In this document: positions 1 to 9,800 of the stretch, in pieces
Layout: each line of letters opens with the position of its first letter
Numbering within the stretch: the stretch's first letter is position 1
NCBI GenBank assembly: GCA_030267565.1
Contig: BRXU01000053.1
Span: forward strand, 186,001 to 250,000
From: Pleodorina starrii
Taxonomy: Eukaryota; Chlorophyta; Chlorophyceae; Chlamydomonadales; Volvocaceae
Length of the DNA stretch: 64,000 bases
Reading direction: 5' to 3'
Notes under the pieces: generated by a model
Told to the model about the DNA's origin: nothing
The model's input: only the letters and a program-made list of their open reading frames with translations
Databases searched by the model: none
Position numbers and translations under genes: made by a program

Positions 1-1376
1 TGGGAGGTGTCGGCGTGTTGGTAGATAGGGTGGCAAGGAGCGGCATGCAGCCTCGCGCCGTGCCCCAATGGCAGAGCAGGGCGGGCGAGTGCAGGGCCCC
101 ACAAAGCCACCTCGCGCCATGCATCCCGCTCTATCCACCGGACTCAGTGCCGTACACATGTATACGCGAGAGGTAACTGCGGCCTGGCCCGGAGCCATTA
201 ACCGAGTCGAGTGATGGATGGAGCGCCGGCGGGGCGGGGCCGCTCGGCGCTGCCGTTTACCGTTTCGCGTTTGCGTTCGTCCCCGCCTGCAGGCGCCTGC
301 CGCGACGCGCCAATCATAGAACTGCGGTACCATATGTGGATGATCGATGAGGTGAGGCAGACAACGAAGAAATCGCGCGCCGCTCATTCGCTCGTCAGTT
401 TACGGTACTCGGGGCATGCAACATGGGATTCGCGCTACACCCCAGCCAGCCAGCCAGCCAACCAACCAACCAACCAGCCGCATCGAACGGGCGCCCGCCA
501 TAAATACGAACGGGCGCCCGTGCAGGTGGCGCAAGAGAGCGCCACCTCTACATCTACCGGGTGACTGACGGGCAGGCTGGCAGGCGGGCGGGATCGCAGC
601 CATCAAACATTGTAGCGAGATACGCAAAGCGCCCACCATGCGTGTGTCAGCCTGTACGCGCGCAGATACGGTAGGCAGCGTCTGTGCTCGTCCACCTCGT
701 ACCTCGTACCCAGCAATGCCAGCGCCGCCGTTTCTGGTCCCTTATAAACCGAACCCCGGATCGATTCCTTGTTCTAAAAAACCTCTGAGAAGGCGAAGTC
801 GACCTGTGAAGGGGTCGGGAACAAAGAGCAGCGAGAGGAGACCGACCGACGAGGTAGGGTCTCAACAGCTCACACACACGCACACACTCCCGTCGCGAGC
901 ACGTACCACGGCTTTGTATGCATCGTAGAACTGAGAGCCAGATACACGACCTCGTGTCACGCAAATGTAATTCGAGATGGATGCATGTGCATGTGCATGA
1001 TCGAGCGAGCAGATGCACGCGATAGTTAGTTCGATCTATCTGGATCGATAGATGGATAGCTGCCGCGGACTTCGCATTTCAGCGGAGTGCAGATGATATT
1101 AATAATAAGGTATTCTATTTATAATAATAATGAGAAATCTAAGCGGCAATAGCTTCAGGACCACAGGGGAACGCGCAGGTTTGTTTGCCATATGCACCTC
1201 TCGACCTCTGCTGCAGTCTGCTTTCGACCTTTCCGACTCGGCTGCTGCGTTCAACGGTCGGCGGAGAGTGGGGCGGCGAATGGCAAGCGGGTATCAAGCT
1301 GACGTTGTCGCACACAGAAATCGCACATACTGAATAATGGACGTGCGGCATCACCGACTCCTTCGCATAATGATGG
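1..1376. other. no supportable gene; left flank
   Basis: I see no convincing coding frame here. The stretch holds short degenerate CAGC/CAAC tandem copies at about 442-480, an AT-rich island at about 1088-1135, and short GATC-type palindromes near 1030-1055. A TGTAA, the usual chlorophyte polyadenylation signal, lies at about 966 on the plus strand and could end a plus-strand gene to the left, but nothing else supports that. The part nearest 1376 is probably the 3' untranslated region of the following minus-strand gene. Confidence 0.4.
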
Positions 1377-2690
1377 CTAATCGCGGTGTCGCCGCTGCTG
1401 CCACTGCTGCGCGCGCGTGGCCGCCGTCCGCTCGGTGATGCTGCTGCTGCTGCTGCTGTTGGTGGCGCAAAGCGGCGCCCACGGCATTCCGTCGTACGGC
1501 AGCAGCTGCGGTACAGCTGCCTTCGCTGCCGCTGCCGCGGCCACTGACGCCGGGGCGCCGCGCGCCGCCGCCGGCGCTGCTGCGCCGATGCAAGCCGCCA
1601 CAGTGACCAACGACGGCGGCGCTGCAGCGGCGCCGCCGCCGCGACCCGACGCCATCACCGCAAGCGGCTGAAGTCCGTAGCCAACATCTCCTCCGCCCTC
1701 GCCCTCCGCCGTCTCCTTCCCCTCCATCAGATCCGCCACGGAGCACAGCAGCTCTATCCAGTCGTCGCCGCCGTCGTCACCGTCGCCGCCGCCGGGGCCA
1801 GATGCGGGGGTGAGGTTGGTGTCCGTTGGCGCCGCAGTGGCGGCATGATGATGATGCTGCCCGACGGCGGCGGGGAACTGCGACAGACCTGCAGCCGCCG
1901 CTGTCGTACATTTTGTAGTACGAGTCGCCAGCGCCTCGCCGATGGCGGCGCAGTACGATGCGACGCCGTAGCTTGCCAGGCCGGGGAGCAGCAGCGGAGG
2001 CGTAGGGCGTCCTGAGGGGAAGAGGGGGCCGGAGGCAGCAGGGCCCAGTGCAGTCACATTGTCGTATGACTGCCGTACTGCCGCACTGGTCTCCACAAAA
2101 ACAATTACCAACATCATCGCTTCCGCCCTGCTTCTGGCGAGATGCCAATCTGAAGAACAAATGGCTCCGTTTCATACACACTCGGGTAGCTTCGCAAACT
2201 TTTGTTTGCTGTTTCCGTTATCCTGCCGGCCTTTGGCGAGCTTCGCAACGCAATGGCATGTCGCAAGTGTGTGGCATCTGGCATGTCGACGGTGCCACGC
2301 CTCGATTCGGTTCTCCTGGCCAGGGATATTGTCATGTGAAGCTTATGTATCAATATAACGTGTTCATGGAGCAGGAGGCGAACTCGCAACATAGGTATGG
2401 GTGGTGGTGGAGGCCGCTTGCCTACCCTGGTTGCCCGTTGCCTCCACGACAAATGTGACGTATTCAAAATCTACTGGGCCTTCAATCAGAGCTCCCATTT
2501 GCAGACGGAAGAGCTCCAGGCCACCGGCGCCCGGCCAGACGCGCACCTCGCGCATAATGTCGCCGCACCTACGGCCCGGCGACAGCAGATAGAGACTTCC
2601 GTCAGGCAAAATTAGCCAAATATGTGATATATGATATACATTTGACAATATTGTAGCGGCAGGACGGCGCAAGACGGCGTGAGAGCTCAA
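1377..2690 (-). CDS. 3' part of an unrecognised minus-strand gene (two exons visible)
   Basis: Two exons join cleanly. The upstream one (right edge uncertain, about 2690, left edge 2426) ends in a GTAGGC donor in phase 1. The next (2077-1377) starts after a GCGGCAG acceptor in the matching phase and runs to a TAG stop. The first exon encodes an ordered segment with WLILPDGSLYLL and the later FEYVTFVVEATGNQ. The second begins VRQSYDNVTALGP and becomes low complexity, rich in Ala, Gly and Ser, with a short WIELLCSVADLMEG island and a run of Ser near the end. I do not recognise the family. The FEY...E.TGNQ spacing faintly recalls a starch-binding CBM20 fold, but this is too weak to name it. Upstream exons are missing or lie beyond the LINE at 3.1-6.3 kb. 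Confidence 0.55.
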
Positions 2691-3130
2691 GCGGCCAAGC
2701 TCTCTAGTCACCAAAATCAACGACGACCTCCGTTTCGGCGGTTGGTCTCCTCGGGTCCGCCGCTCCAGCCCTGGAACTCACCGCAGGCGCAAGCAGGGAG
2801 GACGAAGGCTGCAGCACATGTCAAGCCGAATGTCCGAGCCTACTGACAGGAGCTTACAGGCGGCCGTGTACTCGGAGCAGCGTGAATGTGCACAACGGCA
2901 AAACATGGGGCTGCTAACTGAATCCATGTCAATGGACCTTATTATGATTTATTGACAAGTGTAAAGCGTAGGCTAGCTGCTTGCTCTGCACGCTTGCTAG
3001 ACGGAGCTTAGTTAGTACTCTGAGTCTTTGGTTGCGTGTCGAGAGAGAAGCAGGCTTGTTAACAGGTGTCTAGTTAACTAGTGAAAACTTGAACACTAGT
3101 TTTAGGTTTGTGAGTCCTCTGCAGAATGCT
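2691..3130. other. intron or upstream sequence of the preceding gene
   Basis: No open frame of note. On the minus strand a GTGAGT donor lies at about 2780 with a CTGCAG acceptor-like site near 2806, which could frame a 27-base mini-exon of the preceding gene, but I could not link its phase securely. A plain intergenic or intronic reading is equally possible. Confidence 0.3.
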
Positions 3131-6100
3131 GATGATGATGATGTTACAAGCTTCAGTGAGCTCGTACGGTTCAAACGAACCCGAAGGCTCATGAACCGCC
3201 TCAGTCAAGCAAAAGGAACAAAAAGTAAGGAAAAATCAACCGTATCAGAAAGGGCATAAAGACAACATAAGACAGATACGTCACAAAAGCACAGCATGAC
3301 CTGAGAAGGAGTCTCCATCGACTCTACACGGCGATGCGCTCGCGCCGAAAGCAAAACATGTCATAAACAACCTTTGCAAGACCGCGCTGATCGTCTATTT
3401 GCATGACGTCGCAAACACTCGCTCCCTCCGGTACGCCCAGGTCCCAAAGCTTCTGCCGCGCTGACACGAGAGCAGAACACTCCATCAGGAAGTGCTTCTC
3501 GTCCTCGACGGCACCATTAATGCGACACGCCTTGCACACACGCAACTCCCTAGCTCGATTACTCTCGCTATTAACCGCCAGGTCTGATACACATAACCGG
3601 AAACGGAGAAGGGCACGGTGGTGCGCCGGGGGAATGTAACCCTCAAACTGCTTCGGCTGCCCCATCCAGTGCTTGTGACGGCACATTTTCACGCCTGGCT
3701 TCCTGCCATCCGTAACGAAAGAGCACGGGTCGACGGCCAACCTGTCACTGGCCCAATCATCGTTAATGCGCCCCCTAAGAGTGTCCAACAGCGCCTCAAC
3801 GTCGAGCTTGCACGTAGAGTACCGTCTAACCCTGGCGTCGATGGTACCCGCCGTGGCATCCTCCGGCCAGTCATGCCTTAAGATGTTCAGAGCCCGAATG
3901 ATCTTAGTTCCCCAGCCGTCCCCCTGCAAATCCGATTCCAATGCCAGCCGGATCTCGTGACGAAAAACACTGTGGTATATGCTGCTAGTGTTCTCCACCA
4001 TACTGTTCCAAAAACGAAACACAGATTCAGCCCAGTACATCTGCAGCGGCATCTGCCCTAGTTCCCTAAACAACAATTGAAGGGGCGGGACGGAAGCTCC
4101 GACCAGCTGCTTCATAAAAGCGATTTGCAGCTTGACCATGCGATCCCGAGTAGCGACCTCAGAATAACAGGAACGCGGTGCCTCGTTAGCCGGGTAACCC
4201 CTCTCGAGCAACGCTAAAACCAAATCGACACCCCACAACTGCGAACCATAAGACAGAACAGAACGGACTTGCGCATTAAAGCATTTCATTCCGACGAATG
4301 GTAACAATAGCCCCTGTCGACGCAACTTGCTAAGCAGGGAAAACATTGCCCGCTGGCCCGCGCCGTAGAGTTCGTCCGTGCACGACGCAAAGGAACTATT
4401 AGGGCCAAAATGTAGCCCGAGATAACGTGCGCGCGGCTTCCAGGTGATGGGCCTGTCCACCGGCAGCCCGTCCTCCAAAACGCGCATAGTAACCAGGCCG
4501 TTGATCGCGTAGAAGTGACTCCTAACCTGATCACTGGGGTGGAAGAGCAGCAGCTCACACTTCCTCGCATTAACGGTAAGACCAAACACCTCGGACCACT
4601 CCCGCAAAGCTCTAAGCAAGCTCATCAAACGTCGCTTTGTCGCCGCGAAAAGGCTTAAGTCGTCCGCGTACAGGGCTAGAGGCACTCGCCGACCTTCGAC
4701 GTCTGGGCATTCTGGGGCCGCCATAGCATCCGGGAGCGCGACGTCAAGGGCGTCGACGTAGTCGGCATATCCTTCTACGAAGAAACCAAACAGCGTTGGG
4801 CTCATCGGGCATCCCTGTTTCACACCTTGCGAAGAAGGGAACGCCGCTCCCGTCGTGCCGTTAACCTTGACCCGCAGTTCCACCCGCTCATAGCAGCGCT
4901 TCAGAGCCGCCAGTGCCGCGCCTGTGACCCCTCTTTCCTCGAGACGCAACCACAACATGTCCCTATTCACCCGGTCAAAAGCCTTCTCAAAATCGATCTG
5001 GCAAACAAAAAGTGCTTGGCTCGAACCGTTGGGGAGTACCCTGCGGCAACGATCCGTAAGGTGCCGTAGCAGGAACAAGTTGTGGATGGTGCCACGCTTG
5101 GGCCGGAAGCCCCCCTGGTAAGGACTGCGCGCGCCGCTACTCTCTCCCCAAGCCTTCAACCGCCGGTCAAGAAGGTTCGCATATAGCTTAGAGAGGGCCC
5201 CGCCAACAGCCAACCCACGATAGTTGCTCGGATCGAGTGCGTCGCCCTTCTTGTGTAGAGGGGTGACGATCGAAACCTCAAACTGCTTGGGATAATCGCC
5301 CGTGGACCGGATATGCTCCAACAGACGCAAAAGGTACGGCGCAAGAACAAGCTCTTCCTTATCCTCCACTTTGCGGGTGGCATATTTGTAACACTCCGCC
5401 GGAGCCCGCTCAAGGCCTGGCGATTTATGGTTGGCCAATGATTTAAGGGCCGCGATGACCTCCGCCAGTGAAAACGGGGCATTCAGGGACGCCGCCGCAA
5501 CAACCCTCTGATTCCGACTAGCGTACCGGGCTTTGCGCCGCACGTCAAAGCGCGCTCTGGGACTGGATCTACCCGCGGGGGAGGCGCCCTGCCTCAGAAC
5601 CCTCAGGTCAAGCGACACCGGGCAGTGATCACTCATGAGGCTGCCCACCTTCACTCCTGATTGCGCAACGGGTATGTTCGTGACATGCAGACGATCCGCT
5701 CGGAAGAACAGGGCGGGAGATGCGACAAACAAATCTATCATGCTACGCCCCTGTCCCGCAGGGCTCCAAAACGTGCACGCGCCTTGAGGATCACCGTTCA
5801 CTCGGCCGTTCAAAACAACCAGCTCCAATTCCTGACAGAGGGCCGCCAGCGCCCGCCCGAAAACATTATCTGAGGTGTCCTCGGACCGACGTGGAGGGAT
5901 GGCGCGCAAAAGGTTGGCCTGCCCCAGCTCCGCTTGAGTGAATTCTGCTAGTTCCGCATCTCCGTCGACATCGGGAAGCTCGCTAACTCCAGCAACTCTG
6001 GCGTTGAGATCGCCCAACATCAGAACCTCGTCGCCAGGCTGTTGAAAACGCCGCACCAGAGCGCGAACCCTATCCATGACGCGCCTCGTTACGCTATCCT

Positions 6101-6347
6101 GCGAACTGCGACCACCTAACGAATAAACACGAGACCCCAGAGGTGCGGCATAGATAGCACCGATGACCAGCCCGTTACCACCGAGGTCCAACGCGTCCCC
6201 CTGGAGCCGCAGCCAAACACTGTTCATGCCCCTAGGGGCGTCAGACGACGTGCAATGCGTTACGAGAATGCTGAGGTTTCCGCCCGACGGAACGCCTCCG
6301 TACAAGGGAACACGAACCCGACCGGCGATGTGACTAATAAGATGTCG
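3131..6347 (-). mobile_element. 5'-truncated LINE (non-LTR retrotransposon)
   Basis: The element reads on the minus strand. It has a long endonuclease/reverse transcriptase frame, a short 3' untranslated region, and a simple (ATC)n tail at 3131-3143 in place of poly(A). The coding frame is open only to 6347, where a TAG interrupts it in the middle of the endonuclease domain, so the 5' end is missing, as is usual for target-primed reverse transcription. I could not find a matching target-site duplication outside the two ends. It lies in the same orientation as the gene at 1377-2690. Confidence 0.8.
3324..6305 (-). CDS. LINE ORF2-like endonuclease/reverse transcriptase, N-terminally incomplete
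   Basis: About 993 residues without a stop. From the N terminus: the second part of an APE-type endonuclease (GDLNARV near residue 98, SDHCPVS near 224). Next comes a reverse transcriptase with PLHKKGD, NYRGLAVG, QGGFRPKRGT, the FEKAFDRV block carrying the first catalytic Asp, GVKQGCPMSP, and the catalytic YADD at about residue 546. The C-terminal region has a zinc knuckle near residue 923, spaced C-x2-C-x10-H-x4-C (CKAC...H...C). The product would nick target DNA and copy its own RNA in place. The start shown is a non-ATG codon inside the endonuclease; the frame is open 42 bases further up. The catalytic core is uninterrupted, so the insertion is young, although this copy lacks the first endonuclease residues and its promoter. 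Confidence 0.9.
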   Translation of the reverse strand: MYGGVPSGGNLSILVTHCTSSDAPRGMNSVWLRLQGDALDLGGNGLVIGAIYAAPLGSRVYSLGGRSSQDSVTRRVMDRVRALVRRFQQPGDEVLMLGDLNARVAGVSELPDVDGDAELAEFTQAELGQANLLRAIPPRRSEDTSDNVFGRALAALCQELELVVLNGRVNGDPQGACTFWSPAGQGRSMIDLFVASPALFFRADRLHVTNIPVAQSGVKVGSLMSDHCPVSLDLRVLRQGASPAGRSSPRARFDVRRKARYASRNQRVVAAASLNAPFSLAEVIAALKSLANHKSPGLERAPAECYKYATRKVEDKEELVLAPYLLRLLEHIRSTGDYPKQFEVSIVTPLHKKGDALDPSNYRGLAVGGALSKLYANLLDRRLKAWGESSGARSPYQGGFRPKRGTIHNLFLLRHLTDRCRRVLPNGSSQALFVCQIDFEKAFDRVNRDMLWLRLEERGVTGAALAALKRCYERVELRVKVNGTTGAAFPSSQGVKQGCPMSPTLFGFFVEGYADYVDALDVALPDAMAAPECPDVEGRRVPLALYADDLSLFAATKRRLMSLLRALREWSEVFGLTVNARKCELLLFHPSDQVRSHFYAINGLVTMRVLEDGLPVDRPITWKPRARYLGLHFGPNSSFASCTDELYGAGQRAMFSLLSKLRRQGLLLPFVGMKCFNAQVRSVLSYGSQLWGVDLVLALLERGYPANEAPRSCYSEVATRDRMVKLQIAFMKQLVGASVPPLQLLFRELGQMPLQMYWAESVFRFWNSMVENTSSIYHSVFRHEIRLALESDLQGDGWGTKIIRALNILRHDWPEDATAGTIDARVRRYSTCKLDVEALLDTLRGRINDDWASDRLAVDPCSFVTDGRKPGVKMCRHKHWMGQPKQFEGYIPPAHHRALLRFRLCVSDLAVNSESNRARELRVCKACRINGAVEDEKHFLMECSALVSARQKLWDLGVPEGASVCDVMQIDDQRGLAKVVYDMFCFRRERIAV

Positions 6348-6836
6348 CTACACAACGCGGGTGACCAACAGGCTTTTGATACCGTCGAAAATTTGGTAGC
6401 ACCTTGCTGGCCTCTGTTGCTGGCCTCTGTGACTCCATAAAATTTAATTTCTAATCCTACCACATATCCAGATATGGAGCCTCTGTTGCAAAGATTTTAA
6501 CAGCGTTGATATGCGTTGTAAGGCTACAAGGGAATACGGCAATACGCCGAATCCATCCTTCGCCGAACGGTTGGTGGTTAGGACATCGGTTGCCATTTTG
6601 GGCGCAACGATCGCACATCGCAGCTTGCGAAACGTTCAGAGTCTGGCCAAATGCTCATTGTGCTCTCTTGTGTCTTATAATTATCTTACTTTCTGTTGCC
6701 TATCACCTGTTATTTAGCTAAACAAATATATTAACGTCTGTTCTCTATTCACGTCTTCAGTGTGACATTATAGCGTATCAGATCATCAAATTAATCACAA
6801 GATCCTAGGGATTCATTTTATATAATTATTGGAGTC
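6348..6836 (+). promoter_or_regulatory. upstream region of the GHMP kinase gene
   Basis: AT-rich sequence between the truncated 5' end of the LINE and the kinase ATG. It contains a 12-bp direct repeat (TGGCCTCTGTTG and a near copy at 6410-6430) and an A/T run with TATATAA at about 6820 that sits too close to the ATG to be a normal TATA box. The LINE insertion begins less than 500 bp upstream of the start codon. Promoter position is inferred from location only. Confidence 0.35.
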
Positions 6837-9800
6837 ATGGAGTGCGCCAAGGGTGCTGAGACTGTGGACCTTTTTGTCAGCGGCAGACTCTGCTTATTCG
6901 GCGAGCATACTGACTGGGCAGGAGAGCACAAAGGCCGCTCGGACGCGATCATGGAGGGCCGGACGATTGTCGTCGGCACGCAGGAGGGCATCTTCGCCAC
7001 GGCGAAGCCGCTGAAGGAAAAGGTGCGGCCTCGCCAACCATAATATCTACTCTTTCGCTCATCAATCCTCCTGCTGCTGCAGCCTAAACAACCGCGCGGG
7101 TGTTGGGTCAAACAGGTGCTCCGCATCACCACCACCGACAACGAAGGCAGGACGACCGGGCCTGCCGAGTTTGCACTTGAGCCCGCAGAGCTGCTCTCCG
7201 GTGAGAACCCAGCCAGTCGCAGGCCGCAGTCACAGTCGCAGGCCGCAGTCACAGTCGCAGGCCGCAGTCACAGTCGCAGGCCGCAGTCACAGTCGCAGGC
7301 CGCAGTCACAGTCGCAGGCCGCAGTCACAGTCGCAGGCCGCAGTCACAGTCGCAGTTCTCAGGCCGCAGTCGCGGACGGGGCCCAGCAACACACCGCAGA
7401 TCCAACGCGGGGCACAGGCACACGGGCTCAAAGCTCTCAAGGTACCGCGCGCCAAGCTGCCTGGACCCCCTCCCCCCACAACCCACCCACCCCCATGCCG
7501 CCAACCTCTTATCTCCCCCTCCCCCCCAGACCTCTCCAAAACCCACAAACCCCCCTCCCCCCCCCAATCTCTGTCGCGCCATCCCCCACGACCCCCAGTG
7601 GCCCGCGGCGGCGGCTTCTTCAGCTATGTGGCGGGCACCGCGTACCGCCTGGTGGTGGCTCACGACCTGCACCTCACCCCCCCTGGAGCCCCCCCTGGCC
7701 CGACCCACATCGGGCCGCAGGGCGCCAGCGTTGCAGGAGGCCCGGAGGGGGAGGGGGAGGGGAAGGGGGAGGAGGGCTGGCGGGGTCTTGAGTTGGTCAA
7801 TCACACCACCACGTTGCCCATGTCCAAGGGACTGTCCTCCTCCGCGGCCGTGTGCGTACTGGTGGGTGGGGGGGGGGTGGAGTATGTAGCAGAGAGAAGG
7901 CAAAGTAGGAAGGAGCGAGGGAGGGAGGGAGGGAGGGGAGTGAACGCCGAGAGCGAGCAGGGGAAGGCAAGGTTAGGAGGACGGGAGGCAAGGTTAGGAG
8001 GAAGGGAGGAAGGGAGGGTGTAGCGTGTGTTTCAAGCCGAGAAGAGAGAGTGTCGGTACACGTGCCACACATCCGCACTCCTCCGGTGTATCGATTGGAG
8101 ATGCCTCCAGAGGTCCACCCCCCTTAGAGGGGGGGAGCCGGAGGAGGAGGGGGCGGAGGAGGAGCCGTCGGCCCGCCCGTCGGATAGGGTAAACCCGCCC
8201 GGCTGCCCGCCCGCTCCCCCCCCAACCCAAACACACACACACCCCGTCCGGTCGCCTCGACTACGCGGCCGTGTTCCTCCTCCCATTACCCCCCAACCTC
8301 CCGCCCCACCGCCCCACCGCCCGCTTGCCCTCCACCTCCCACTCCGCGGCTGTGGCCGGGCGGGGCGCCCCCTCCCCCAGCCCCCCAGCCCCCCTCCACC
8401 CTCCCCCTATCCCCCTCCACCCTCCTCCTCCACCCTCCCCCCTACCCCACCGCCCCCCTACCCCCCCCCAGGTGGCTCGCGCCTTCAATCGAGTGTTTGG
8501 TCTGCGTCTGAGCACCCGGGGGGAGATGGAGTTTGCCTACCAGGGGGAGATAACCACCCCATCCAAGTGCGGTGGGTGCCGAGAGAGGGAGGGGGGGCGG
8601 GAGGGAGGGGGGAGGCAGGGGGGAAAGGGGTGTGTGTGTGTTTGTGGGTGGGTGGGGGCGGGGAGGGGGAGGGGGGAGGGGAAGGAGCGGCCCATGTGTG
8701 TTTAGGGGACAGGGGAGAGGTTTGAGCGGGCAGGAGAGGCATCAACGGCAGTGGCAAACAGCAAGGCAAGGGGATGGGAGGGGTACAGGACGGCACGGCG
8801 GGGCCCCGCGGGGCTCCCCAAACAACCGTGCGGCCCAAGCGGCCGGGGGGGGCCGAACCCCGACCACCCTCAAGCACACAACACACAACACGCAACCTCC
8901 CGCTGTGCGCTCTGCCGCCCGGCCACCCTCTCGCCCATCCCTCCCCCTTCCCTCCTTGGACAAGCCAACTGAATTAACGGACCCACGGATGGATCGGCTG
9001 AGATTGACTGGGTCGATTGACTGACTGACTGACTGACTGACTGACTGGGTCGATTGACTGACTGACTGACTGACTGGGTCGATTGACTGACTGACTGACT
9101 GACTGGCCGAGTGGCGACGCGCCTCCCGCACCGCTTTGTGAGTGCAGGTCGTATGGACCAGGCGTGCGCGTACGGCAGTGTTCCCGTACTGATGACATTT
9201 GATGGCGACATCCTCACCGTGGACCGGGTGAAGCTGGCGGGTGAGGCCTCTGTGGGGGGGGGGCCAGACGGGCGTGTGTGTGTTTCGGAAAGCGTGTTCG
9301 CCCATCAACATCCCCGCCCCTTCCCGCCCCTTCCCCGACCCGACCCGACCCGATCCTCCCCACCCACCCGCCGATTGCTGTGACCAGCACGCCGCCTCCC
9401 GCTACCACCCCCTTCCCCCCTCCCCATCCCCAACCCCCCCTCCCTCACCCCCCCTGCCCCCCCCCCAACCCCCCAACCCCCCTGCCCCCCCTGCCCCTCC
9501 CTCACCCCCCCCGGCCCCTCCCTCCCCCCCCCCCCTGCCCCTCCCTCACCCCCCCCCCTGCCCCTCCCTCACCCCCCCCCTGCCCCTCCCTCACCCCCCC
9601 TGCCCCCCCCCTTCCCCCCCTTCCCCCCACCCCCCCCAGCCCCCCTCCACCTGGTGTTGGTGGATCTCAAGGCCTCCAAGGACACCACCACCATACTCCG
9701 CAGCCTGCAGCAGGCCTACCCCCACCCCACCTCGGTAGGTGACCCAGGCAGGCGGGTGGGTGTAGGTGGGGGGGTGGGAGGTGCGTGCCCTAGGCGCTTG

